Positions 15,562 through 27,100 of a stretch of 52,669 nucleotides of DNA are shown here, piece by piece. Both the position numbers and the translations under genes were made by a program. Numbering within the stretch: the first letter of the stretch is position 1; the number at the start of each line of letters is the position of its first letter. Below the pieces are notes generated by a model. It searched no databases and was not told the origin of the DNA. It saw only the letters and a program-made list of their open reading frames with translations. Source of the stretch: Sutterella sp. Its GTDB lineage: Bacteria; Pseudomonadota; Gammaproteobacteria; Burkholderiales; Burkholderiaceae_F. The stretch spans positions 1 to 52,669 of the forward strand of contig NZ_JAUNSF010000011.1 of the NCBI RefSeq assembly GCF_030539355.1. The letters run 5' to 3'.

Positions 15562-18132
15562 ATGGCAGGCATTCAGGTACCCAACCCCTACAGCACCCCG
15601 GCCGCGGTCGAGCGCCCCGTCATGGGCGAGCTCCACGAGGCGCCCAAGGTCAACGGCGCAGGCGGCATGGCCGTCCGCGAGATGATGACCGGCAAGGGCG
15701 GCGTGTTCGAGAAGCTCAACGCGTGGCAGGCGGAGTTTGACAAGACCCGCTCGCAGGACCTCATCACCCGCCTCGAGGAGAAGCGCATCGCGCTGCGCTC
15801 GGAGTGGTCGCAGCTTGAGGGCGAGAACGCGCTCAAGCGCCCGGGCGGGAAGTCGCTGCAGGAGGAGATCGACGACAAGTTCCGCGGGGAGTACGAGGCG
15901 GTCTTCGGCGAGGCAACCTCGAAGGCGCAGCGAGACGCGCTCAACGACTACTACACCAAGGCCCGCGGGCAGAACAACGACGCCATCACTACGCACACGC
16001 TCAAGCAGCAGCAGGTCTACGACGAGAGCGTGAGGCAGCGCTCGCTCAGCACCGCGCTCGGCCTCGCCATGAGCGACGACCCCAACGAATCGGCGAGCGG
16101 CATCGCCGGCATGCGCGCCGTGATCGTCGAGAGCGCGAAGCGCAAGGGTGTGGTGCCCGACTTCACGAAGTACCTCGGACCCGTTCATGCGCAGAAGGTC
16201 GGCGACTTCCTGGACAACAACGACATCGCAGGAGCCAAGGCATACCTCAAGAAGAACCGCGGCGAGATGGGTGTGGCCCAGATCGCGCAGTCCGAGAAGG
16301 CGATCGAGGCCGAGGAAAAACAGGCCGCGATCACCGCGCAGAGCGATGACATCCTCGAGAAGTACGGCGACGACCGCACCGCCGCGCTCAAGGCTGCGCT
16401 CGAGATCAAGGACCCCGAGACCCGCGACCACGTCTACAGAACCGTGAGCGCTGAGCTCTCCCGCCGCAGGGTGATCGAGGAGGCTGAGACCGACGAGCTC
16501 GTCAAGAACATCGCCGCCTCGGCCGAGAAGGGCGAGAAGATCCCCGCGCATCTCCTCTCGGAGCTCGAGAGTCGCGACCCCGCCAAGTACGAGAAGGTGC
16601 AGGAGGTGCTCGCCTTCCAGAGCGTCCCGAACATGACCGCTGCCGAGCTTGCCGAGCTACGAGCGACAACATCCAGCGCCGCAGTCATCCGTGCGTGCGA
16701 CGCGCGCCTCAAGGCGATGGCGGCCGATCCCATGGCCTACGCCGGCGCGGAGGCGCTCAACTGGAACAACCCGGACAAGCTCAGGGAGCAACTGGTCGAG
16801 CGCACCAGCCGAGCCTCGGACATCGAGAAGCAGACGGGCTCCGCCCCCGGCCTCCTCACCAACAATGAGAAGGCCGGGTTCGACACCTTCATGGACGGCA
16901 AGTCGCCCCAGGAGAAGACCCAGATGATGTACATGGTCGCCGGCGGCCTCGATGCCGACGGGTTGACCATGCTCAAGCGCAACTTCGGCAAGAACATCGA
17001 GGGGTACGTGCCTGCGGCGATGGCGGCGGATCCCGACATTGATCCCGAGACCGTACGCCTCTACTACCGCGGACAGCTTGCGCGCGCCGAGAAGACGCAC
17101 GAGATCCCGGACAAGTCCACCGGCCAGGGCGCGAAGGCGGTCCCGGTCGAGCAGACGACGTCTCAGATCGCGATCGAAATCGACAAGTACTACGACGACG
17201 AGGCGACGCGCGCCGAGCAGCGGATCGCCGTCACGAATGTCGCTCTCGGTCTCATGGCTGAAGGGCAGGCCGGCAACGCGGGCGAGGCCATCCAGAAGGC
17301 GCTTGACCTTGTTATTGGCGAGCGCACCGTCATCAACGGGCGCCCGGTTCTTCTCTCCAAGGGCCTGACCAAGGACGACGCCGAGAAGTCCCTTGCGGCC
17401 TTCGGCGAGGCGCTCGATCCAAAGGCGCAGTTCGTCGGCAGGCTCACGGGCGCGAACGAGCGGCACCCGCTGACGGGGCAGGCACTGAAGGACGGCATCG
17501 AGAGCAATCGGATCTGGCTGCGGCAGACGGGCGAGCCCGGCCGCTACTGGATCGTGGATGGCAGCGACGTCGTTCGTCACGCGAACAGCTTCCGCCCCGT
17601 GACCGTGCAGGTCAGCCCGGGCGGCGCCGACAGTTCGGTGAAGGCTCCGAGCTTCAACACCGACCTCTCCGACTACTACAACACGGAGCTCACCGCGGAG
17701 GAGGAGAAGCAGTACCAGGCATGGGCCAGGCGCACGGGCCGCGCGCGCGATGTCTTCAACTACGACCTCCGAGGCGCCTGGAAGGAGATGAGCGAGGAAG
17801 AGCGCGCGAAGTCCGGCCGCGGCGTGCACCTCCCGGACAAGTTCAAGAAGCCCAACCACTACACCTTCTCCGACGAGTCGAAGTACTCGACGCCGGAGAA
17901 CCCGGGCGGCAGCTGGACCCAGCAGTTCGGTGCGACGGTCTTCCGCCCGCGCGGGAAGTACTCGGAGGCCAAGATCGCCGAGCTCGTGAAGTACTTCGAG
18001 GAGCGCGAGAGGGGCGTTTCGCTCGATCTCTCCGAGATCAACCGACCCGAAAAAAAAGAAGAGGACTCGAGGCCGTGGTACGTCATGGGGCCTGAGTTCA
18101 AGCTCCCCGCCGATCCCGGACGCATCTATTGA
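15562..18132 (+). CDS. Internal virion protein, 856 aa (T7 gp15-like position)
   Basis: This long, highly charged, almost wholly helical protein starts 9 bp after the previous gene behind AAGGAG. The first ~40 residues are Pro-rich (QVPNPYSTPAAVERPVMGEL); most of the rest is coiled-coil-like (for example KAIEAEEKQAAITAQSDDIL). The last ~150 residues are more globular (SRPWYVMGPEF near the end). Position, size and composition match ejection proteins that form the periplasmic tube in podoviruses. No enzymatic motif is seen. Confidence 0.72.
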   Translation: MAGIQVPNPYSTPAAVERPVMGELHEAPKVNGAGGMAVREMMTGKGGVFEKLNAWQAEFDKTRSQDLITRLEEKRIALRSEWSQLEGENALKRPGGKSLQEEIDDKFRGEYEAVFGEATSKAQRDALNDYYTKARGQNNDAITTHTLKQQQVYDESVRQRSLSTALGLAMSDDPNESASGIAGMRAVIVESAKRKGVVPDFTKYLGPVHAQKVGDFLDNNDIAGAKAYLKKNRGEMGVAQIAQSEKAIEAEEKQAAITAQSDDILEKYGDDRTAALKAALEIKDPETRDHVYRTVSAELSRRRVIEEAETDELVKNIAASAEKGEKIPAHLLSELESRDPAKYEKVQEVLAFQSVPNMTAAELAELRATTSSAAVIRACDARLKAMAADPMAYAGAEALNWNNPDKLREQLVERTSRASDIEKQTGSAPGLLTNNEKAGFDTFMDGKSPQEKTQMMYMVAGGLDADGLTMLKRNFGKNIEGYVPAAMAADPDIDPETVRLYYRGQLARAEKTHEIPDKSTGQGAKAVPVEQTTSQIAIEIDKYYDDEATRAEQRIAVTNVALGLMAEGQAGNAGEAIQKALDLVIGERTVINGRPVLLSKGLTKDDAEKSLAAFGEALDPKAQFVGRLTGANERHPLTGQALKDGIESNRIWLRQTGEPGRYWIVDGSDVVRHANSFRPVTVQVSPGGADSSVKAPSFNTDLSDYYNTELTAEEEKQYQAWARRTGRARDVFNYDLRGAWKEMSEEERAKSGRGVHLPDKFKKPNHYTFSDESKYSTPENPGGSWTQQFGATVFRPRGKYSEAKIAELVKYFEERERGVSLDLSEINRPEKKEEDSRPWYVMGPEFKLPADPGRIY

Positions 18133-18144
18133 TAGGTTCACCCA

Positions 18145-21100
18145 ATGTCGAAACTCCTTGCAGCAGTCAACAACTCGATCAACATCCGGGAGCCGTACTT
18201 CGATCCGAGCACGGTTGTGACCGGCGAGCCCGACGACGAATACAGGCTCGCTCCCGACCGCGCCGTGCGGCTCAGCAACCCCGAGGCCGGCATGCTCACG
18301 AACCTGTGGGGCGGCCTGAAGATGGGCTACTCCGGCATCGAGCAGGGCACGCTCTGGTCGGAGATGCGCGACAAAGGCATCGAGTTCGATGCTGCCGGCC
18401 TGCCGCTCGACAAGGGCTTCCGCCGCAAAAACCAGGCGCTCGAGGACGCGCTCTTCTCCGCGAGCGTCGGCATCAACCAGGACAGCTTCAGCTACGACCT
18501 GGGCAACCTCCTCGGCTCAGTGGTGGGTGGTGCGTTGCATTCTGCGCGCGGCGCTGCCGTCGCCGGCACGATGGGTGCCTGGTGGCTGAGCGCCACGGGC
18601 GCAGGCGCGGCTGCCGGCTCGATCGTTCCGGGCGTCGGCACTGCCGCAGGTGCGGCCGCAGGCGCCGCCGTGAGCGCCGTGGGCACGGCCATGGCCACCG
18701 CGGGCACGTTCGACTCGATGTACCAGGCCGAGGGCGGCAACTCCTTCCGCGACATGGTGCAGGCCGGCATCGACCGCCGCACGGCGATGTACGCCTCGTC
18801 GGTGGTCGGACTGCTCAACGGCGGCCTCGAGGCCGGGAACGTGAAGGTGATGCTGAGCCCGCTCCTGCGCCCCGTGCTCGAGTACGCCGAGCGCGAGATC
18901 ACCGCAGCGGCGCTCAGGCAGATAACGCAGGGCTACGCGCTCCGCACTGCGGCGAAGGCGTACGGCGTCAACGTGGCGAGCGAGACGGCGACCGAGGTCG
19001 CGCAGCAGGCCATCACCATGGCCATGGGCGAGTTCGCGCGCTACATCTCGACGCCGGACCGCCCCGGCCTGACGGCCGAGGAGGTGTGGGATGAGCTCTC
19101 GAGCACGGCCGTGCACGCCTTCCGCGGCATGGTGCTCATGGGCGGCCTGACGGCGATCCCCTCCTACGGCTACCAGGCACACCGCGCGCGGCAGGCCGAG
19201 AAGACCGTCGAGTTCTTCGAGAAGCTGCAGAGCAGCGCGCCGACCATTCAGACCGCGACCGATCCGCGCGGCATGGCCGAGCGCATCGTGCGCGACGAGG
19301 GCGGCAGCGACGTCAAGACCGTCTACATCGACGGCAAGGTGTTCAACCAGGCGCTCGTCGACAACGGCGTGAGCCGCGAGGATCTGGCCAAGGTGCTGCC
19401 CGATGTGGCGGCGAACCTCGATCAGGCCGTGCTCAACCATGCCGACGTCGAGATCCCTGCCGCGGTCTACGCCGAGACGATCGCCGGCACGCCGCTCGGG
19501 CAGAACCTCATGCAGCACGTGCGCCTGGATCCCGAGGCCGAGTCGTACTTCGAGATGCGGCAGTCCGAGCGCGTCACGGGCGAGATGCTCGAGGCCATGC
19601 GCGAGCTCGAGCAGAACCCCGAGCAGGCCGAGGCGAAGATCAGCGAGGCCGAGCAGCGCCTCGAGAAGACCGAGACGGACGAGCAGAAGACCTTCCGCCG
19701 CGAGCTCATCGAGCGCATCAAGGAGGAGATGCGCGCGACCGGCGCACCCCTCAGCGAGTCGCAGTTGTCGGCGTCCGCCCGCATGGTGGCGACGATCGTC
19801 GGCAACACCGCGCGCCGCAGGGGCATGTCCTATCAGGAGGCCGAGAAGCTCCGTCCGCGCTTCGTGAGCCGCGCGCCCGAGGGCGTGCTGAACCAGGGCG
19901 CCATCGCCGAGCCGGTCACCGAGCTCACGCCGGCAGAGGAGCAGATCCTCCGCGATGCCAAGCTCGAGCCTGAGGTCGAGGAGGACCTGCGCAGGCAGAT
20001 TCTCGCCGCGCATGAGACATATCGCCCCGAGAACGGCTGGATGCCCGTCGAACTCTCGAAGATCAAGAAGGGCGACGATGGCTACGCGCCGGAGTTCAAA
20101 ACGAGCGCTTACACATTCAATCTTGACGACAACGGCAAGGCGCTGAAGCGCGGCACTCCCGAGTACACGGACCGCGTGATCGCCATCTCCGACGGTCTCG
20201 TTGAGGAAGTGCGTGCGATCTACCACCGCATGCTCGACGGCGACAAGGAGGCTGCGAACATCATCGGACAGGCGTCCTGGTACAAGGCCATGCGCAGCCG
20301 CCTGCGCGAGGAGTTTGGCTCTGCCGGCGACGTGCTCGCCGACCTGCTCGGCGCGACCTCTCCGAAGACCCCTGTGCGCGAGAATTGGCAGTCAGCAGTC
20401 GACATCATGCGCCAGCTGACGCGCGGCAACTGGGACGAACTTCTGCCCGTCTGGGAGGACTGGGACAAGCAGCGCATCGCGACACTGCAGGCCATCAGCG
20501 ACCTTGTTGACAAGGAGCGCCCGTACACCGTTGACGCCAATGGCAGAAAGAAGTACGCGGTCAGCGCGGACAAGGTCAAAGAGCTTCCTGAGTACAAGAA
20601 GCTCGAGGAGCTTTCGAAGAAGCTCGCCCAGATAGTCAATTACCGGCTCCCCCGCAAGGAGTCGGGCGCGCTCTACAGCACCAACTCAGGCAACGCTCTG
20701 AGAGCGATTCTTGGTCACTGGCGTGAGGTGCGAAACGCGAACCCGCTTAAGCGAGTCGGCAAGACCGCGCCGAAGGCGATCACCTTCGCTGGCAACCTGA
20801 TCGGCTACGCGCCGGGCGCGACCATCGACGTGTGGGCTGCGCGCCTGCTGCAGCGACACGCCGGCAAGCTCCGTGTGGCGCCGCGTGCCGAGGGTGCCGT
20901 CAAGGGCGATCTGACGATTGACGAAGACGGAAACTGGGAAAGCACCGGGCAGTTTGGCCTCGGCCAGGATGCCATGCACCGCGCTGCCGAGCTCATCCGC
21001 GCGGATCCCGAGCTCTCGCAGGATGAGCGGCTGCGCACGGTGCAAGACGATGACCTGCAGGCCGTCGTGTGGTTCGTCGAGAAAGAGATCTGGACCATCA

Positions 21101-24100
21101 ATGACTGGACGACCGCCGAGGGCGCCGGCGGCTCCTTTGAGTACGAGGCCGATCTCGAGGGCAACCCCGACCGCGAAGGCATCAGGAATGCCCGCTCAAC
21201 ACTGAACCGCGCCGACAGCACCGAGGAAGAGAGGCAGGCCGCGCGAGAGTTTCTCGAGGCCGCCAAGGATCGCGTCTCGCGCTACCAGGCCGGCATCTCG
21301 CTCACGATGGGCAAGGGCACTCAGGGCGCCGACTTCATCCCGCAGGACGCCGACCAGGCTGTCGCCGCGCGCCGCATGCGCGACGCCGCCGTGGCCGCCG
21401 ACGACGGCGTGCATCTGCTTTCCTTCCACGCGAACACCACCGACGGCGTCTACATGGGCTCGCACGAGACCTCCTTCGACGTCGAGCTCGTGGCCCGCAC
21501 CGGCTACGATCCGTCGAACGTGTTCCGCACCGTGATCGACATCGCGCGCTCGAAGCACCAGGACTCGACCTTCATGAGCCGCGTGCTGAAGGACGGGGAG
21601 AAGGTTGATTACCTGCGCCACCGTCCCGGCGTCGAGATCTATTTCAAGGAGGGGCACCCGTACGACAGCGAATACGTCAAGACTCTGATCAAAAAAATTG
21701 AGGGGGAGGGCGTCACGTTCTACACTGTGATTACGGACGCTCGCCCCTCGGCCGACGCTCGCGCGGGTCGCATGCCCAACGCCACCGGCATCCGATTTCA
21801 GTTCGTGCCGGAGTTCAATGCGGATGCGTTTGAAGGGCTTTCCGATCAAGAAATCGAGGCTGCCGTAAAGGCGGAGGCCAATAAATACGACGACATCGTT
21901 GAGTCTTGCAGAGATATTGAAGGCATTACTTACGCGGATGTGGCCTGGTATGACACGACCGTAGTCTTCAGGAAGGAATATGACGAACGACTCACCCCAC
22001 AGAACGTACACGATGAAGGAAGTGCTCGAGGAGAGGTACCAAACCTTTCTGAAGGAGGGCAGGGATCCGAACTCGCGGCAGATGCTGCACATTCGGGAGA
22101 AGATCGCGATCATCGAGCGGAAGGAGAGGATGCAGGAGCTCAGGGAGAACGAGCCGGAGCGCTACCGCTTCTTCATGGGCGGCCCGAACATTCACGAGTA
22201 GAGATCGGCTCGAGCATCCGCGACGGCGTGCGCCGTGCGCGCGAGCACTACGCCTGGCACGAGACGCATAAGCCCTCCAAGGAGGAGCTCGCGGTCGCCA
22301 CGCAGAACGAGCCCGAGCTTCCCAAGCCTCAGGAAGGCATCTACAAAGTGGATGCCGAGATTGAGAAGCAGGAAGAGATCAACCGCCTCGAGGAAGAGGC
22401 CAAGGCCGAAGCAAAGCGCTCCAAGAAAAAGAGCAAGGGAAAGGCGAAGGCCGGCGAGCTCAATCAGCCGTCCATCCAGCAGAGGAATGAACAGAGATAT
22501 GCCAACATCAACCCGAGAGAACGCAAGGGGCTCTATCGCATCGACGGCGGTGCCGACCTCCGCGCAGACATCCGGCAGGGAGGGCTGGCGGCCCAAGGTG
22601 CCGTATTCCGAGAAGAAGCTCAGACCGATCTCCGCGGAGACGAGGGCGTACGTGCAGAAGAAGCTCGCGGAGCTTCGACAGCCAGCTCCGAGGGAAGAGA
22701 TGACGCTCGAGGCCGCAGCGAAGCGGTACGGAATGACGGTCGAGGAACTCGAGGAGGTGTATCGCGAGCACGGACTCTGATCGACGACAAGCGCGCGACC
22801 GTCGTCAAGGTATGGCGCGCCGGCGGCACATCTGAGACCGGCCTGCGGGGCTACCTTGAGGAGAATGTGCGCCTCAGCGGCGGCAGAGTGCTCGACGCTG
22901 CAACGGACTTCTACGAACTCGAGTCCGGCGCCAAGTCCGCGAAGGTCTTCTGGGAGAAGTGCCGCTCGGCCAAGCGCAGTCAGCTGTTCGGAGCTTGTGT
23001 CGATCTCAAGAGCCGTGCGGAGCTCAAGGGGCTGCGTCTTTTCCTCTCGCCGGACGGACAGTCTGGCTTCGCGCTCAAGAACGGCGATGACATTGTTTCG
23101 GTCTTCAGCAAAAAGGGTTCTCAGGCCGGTCTTGCTGTCGTTCACTGTGCCATTGCCGCCGGCGGCCGCCGTCTGGATTGCTTCAACACCATCCTGCCCG
23201 AGTTCTATGGCAGTGCGGGCTTCATTCCTGTCGCGCGTGTGAAGTTTGACCGGCAGTGGGCGCCGGACGGCTGGAACTACGATCTGTTTGACCGCTTCCA
23301 GAGCGGCGAGCCCGACATCGTTTTCATGGTGTATGACGGCGAGGCTCGCGAGAATCTGGTCACGCCCGACCGCATTGAGGCCATTGACTACGCCACCGAC
23401 TACGACGCCGGCGAGGACATGCAAGTCGCTTTCGTGGACGCACTCTCTGAGACCAGCGAGGCGCTCGAGCGCACGGTTGCAGAGGCGAGTGAGAACGCGG
23501 CACCTGGCTCGCTGCAGCAGGACGCCCGCGGCGGCTTTAACACTGCGACCAACGAGATCAGCCTGAGCCTCAACTCCGACGTCTCGACCGTCGTGCACGA
23601 GATGGGGCACTGGTACCTCGAGAACCTGCTCGCGGCGGCGACCGACCCGAACGCGAGCGCGCTCTTTCGCGAGGACGCGCAGACCATCCTCGAGGCGCTC
23701 GGCCTCAAGAGCGTCGACGAGTGGAACGCGCTTGACTTCGAGCAGCGCCGCCCCCTGCACGAGCGCTTCGCGCACTGGGCCGAGCTCTACATCACCACCG
23801 CGAAGGCGCCGACGCCGAAGACCGAGGGCTTCTTCCGCCGCATGGGTGGCTGGGTGATCGACGTCTACCGCGCAGTGAAGTCCACGATCGAGAGCCGCAT
23901 CGGTGCGCAGTACCAGGCTGCGACCGGCGAGGCGCTCCCCGAGATCTCGCCCGAGGTCCGCAGGGTCTTCGACCGCATGCTCGTGGGCGAGGAGGCCATC
24001 ATCAACGCCGAGCGCGCCGAGGGTCTCGAGCCGCTCTTCGAGAGCAAGCCCGAGGACATGTCCGACGAGGAGTGGCGGCAGATCATGCTCGAGCGCGATG

Positions 24101-27100
24101 ACGCCGAGCGTGCCGGCGCGGAGAAGATCACGGCCGCGCATGCCCGCGACGAGAAGTGGTACGCCAACGCGCGCGAGCGCGAGCGCAAGAAGATCGACAA
24201 GCAGGTCGCCGAGCTCCGCAAGCAACTGCGCGAGAAGGCCGAGCGCAAGATCAACGGGCGCAAGGACGTCATCGCCGTCGACATCCTCAAGACCGGCGGC
24301 AAGGCTTTCGGCATCGAGAACCTCAAGCTCGACCCGGACAAGCTCCGCGCTGCCGGCCTCTCCGAGCGCACGACGGCGAAGCTCATCGCCATGGGCGTCA
24401 CCAAGCACGGCGGCCTCTCGCCCGAGCAGACGCTGCAGCTGCTGCAGCCGTTCGCGCGCTTCACGAACGTGCGCCAGATGATCAGCCAGATCGCGGCCTG
24501 CGGCGACAAGGAGCAGATGATCGAGGACGAGATCACGGCGCGCCTGGTGGCCCAGCACAGCGAGCTCGTCGACCCCGCGAGCGTGGAGCGCCTCATCACC
24601 GAGGCTCTGCACAACGAGGCCCGAGGCCGCATGGTCGCGCACGAGCTCGCCTACCTCGCCGGCGACAAGACCGGCAACTCGAGGATCTACCGCGCCGCGG
24701 CCCGCAGGGCAGCCGAGCAGCTGCTCTCGCGCATGCCGGTCAGGGACATCACCGCGCGCCGCTTCATGCGCGCCGAGGCCCGTGCCGCGCGCGAGGCGCA
24801 GGAGGCTTTCAGCAAGGGCGACCGCGAGGCGGCCGTGCTCGCCAAGCGCGCTCAGCTGGTGCAGCACGAGGCGGCGCTGCTCGCGCTCAACTACACCGCC
24901 GAGCTCGACAACTTCAAGAGCCTGCGCGGGAAGGTCTTCGGCAACAACACGAAGCTCGCGAAGACCCGCGACCTCGACATCGTGAACATCGCCCGCTACC
25001 TCATGACCAACAAGGGCCTGGGGCACAGCGCGAAGCCCGTCGACGGCGCGGCCGCCGATGAGTACATCAAGAATCTCAAGGCGCACGACGAGAACAAGTT
25101 CGAGGCTTACAGGGCCATGGTCAAGGACGGCGGCTTCACGGGCGTCATGTTCCCTGACATGCCGATGGGTGAGGCGCACGAGTTCATGGAGAACGTCCGC
25201 GCGCTCTGGCGACAGTCCGGCGAGGCGCGCAAGCTCGAGCTCGACGGTCAGCGGCTCGACCTCGAGGAGGCCGTCGACGCGCTCGTCAAGACCGCCGAGG
25301 CTCGCCCGCACAAGGGCAAGATCGCCGGCAAGCTGCACGCCGTCGACAGCGACGACAAGGCGGCCTTCGGGCTCCGCGGCATCGCGGCCCAGCTGGTGCG
25401 CGTTGAGAACCTCTGCAGATGGTTCGACGGCGGCACCCAGGGCGCCTTCACCAACTACATCTTCCGTCCGATCGTGAACGCGACCGCGCGCTACCGCGTC
25501 AAGAACAACGAGCTCCAGAAGCAACTCGCCGACTTGATCGAGCCGATGCACGTGCGCTGGGAGCTCGTGCGCAACATCGAGGCGCCCGAGATCAACTACA
25601 CCTTCCGCAACAAGGCCGAGCTCATCGCGGCGATCCTGCACACCGGCAACGCCTCGAACAAGCGCAAGCTCCTCCTCGGCGGCCGCGGCAAGGACCGCCC
25701 CTGGGGCAAGATCGCCGAGGACCAGGACGGCAACCCGACGGGCGAGCTCGACAGCAGCGCCTGGGACAACTTCATCGCCCGCATGTACCGCGAGGGCTAT
25801 GTCGACGAGCTTGACATGGACTTCGTGCAGGCCGTGTGGGATACGCTCGAGTCGACCAAGCACGAGGCCCAGGTGGCCTACCGCAAGATGTTCGGCCGCT
25901 ACTTCCAGGAGATCGAGGCGACCGAGATCGAGACCCCCTGGGGCACCTACCGCGGCGGCTACGTGCCGGCCGTGACCGACCACTACCTGGTCGACGAACG
26001 CAGCAGGCAGGAGGAGATCGAGCGCGCGCTCTCGCAGGACACGTACCTCAAGGTTATGCCGGTCAACGACCCCGGCTTCGCGCAGAGCCGCGTCGAGGGC
26101 TACAACCGCCCGCTCGCGCTCGACATCGGCAGCTTGACGGGGCACGTGCAGAAGGTGCTGAAGTTCTCGATCATCGGCCCGGCGGCTCAGGAGGTCTCAA
26201 AGGTCGTGCAGAACCGAGAGTTCCGCGAGGCGGTGAACCTGCACGGCGGCCACTTCCTCGACAAGGTGATCGAGCCGTGGATCAAGCGCTCGTACGAGCA
26301 GAGCATCAGCGACGGCAAGGTCGACGAGGTGAGCTCTGCACTCAATCGCCTGCGCAGCCTCGCCGGCATGAACATCATGGTCGGCCACATCATCAACGCG
26401 CTGCAGCAGAGCACCGGCCTCTCGATCGCCGCGGCGCTCGTCGGCAGCAAGGAGATCGCGCACGCCTTCTCGGCCTACATCCGCTTCCCCGGCAAGACCC
26501 TGCAGGAGATCGCGGACCGCTCGCCCTTCATGAAGGCGCGCCTTGAGGACCGCTCCTTCGAGTACGAGTCGCAGACGCGCCGCGCCGGCGCGACCGACGC
26601 CATCCCGGTGAAGGAGGCTCGCGGCGCCTTCAACAAGGTCGCCGCGCTCGACGCGAAGCTCGAACCCGCGCGCGCCGCTGTGGGCCGCCTCGGCTACTTC
26701 CTGCAGAGCGCGATGCAGAAACCGATCGACGGCATCGTGTGGACGGCGGGCTACAACAAAGCCATCCGCGAGGGCATGTCCGAGCAGGACGCTGTCGCCG
26801 AGGCCGACGCGCTCGTGCGCCGCACGCAGTCCGACTTCTCGCCCGAGAACCTCTCCGAGGTCGAGACCGGCAGTGCGCTCTACCGCGCCTTCCTGGTGTT
26901 CTACAACTACTTCAACATGCAGCTGAACCTGCTCGCCGAGCGCGGCATGCTCGCGCGCGAGACCAAGCAGTACGGGCGCTTCGCCAAGGAGGCGCTGCTC
27001 ATCTCGTGGGTGCCGTCGGTCCTCTCCGCGGTCATCCTGCGCATGATCGTGGGCGGCTGGGACACGGACGATGACGACGACTGGGATGCGTACGACGCGC

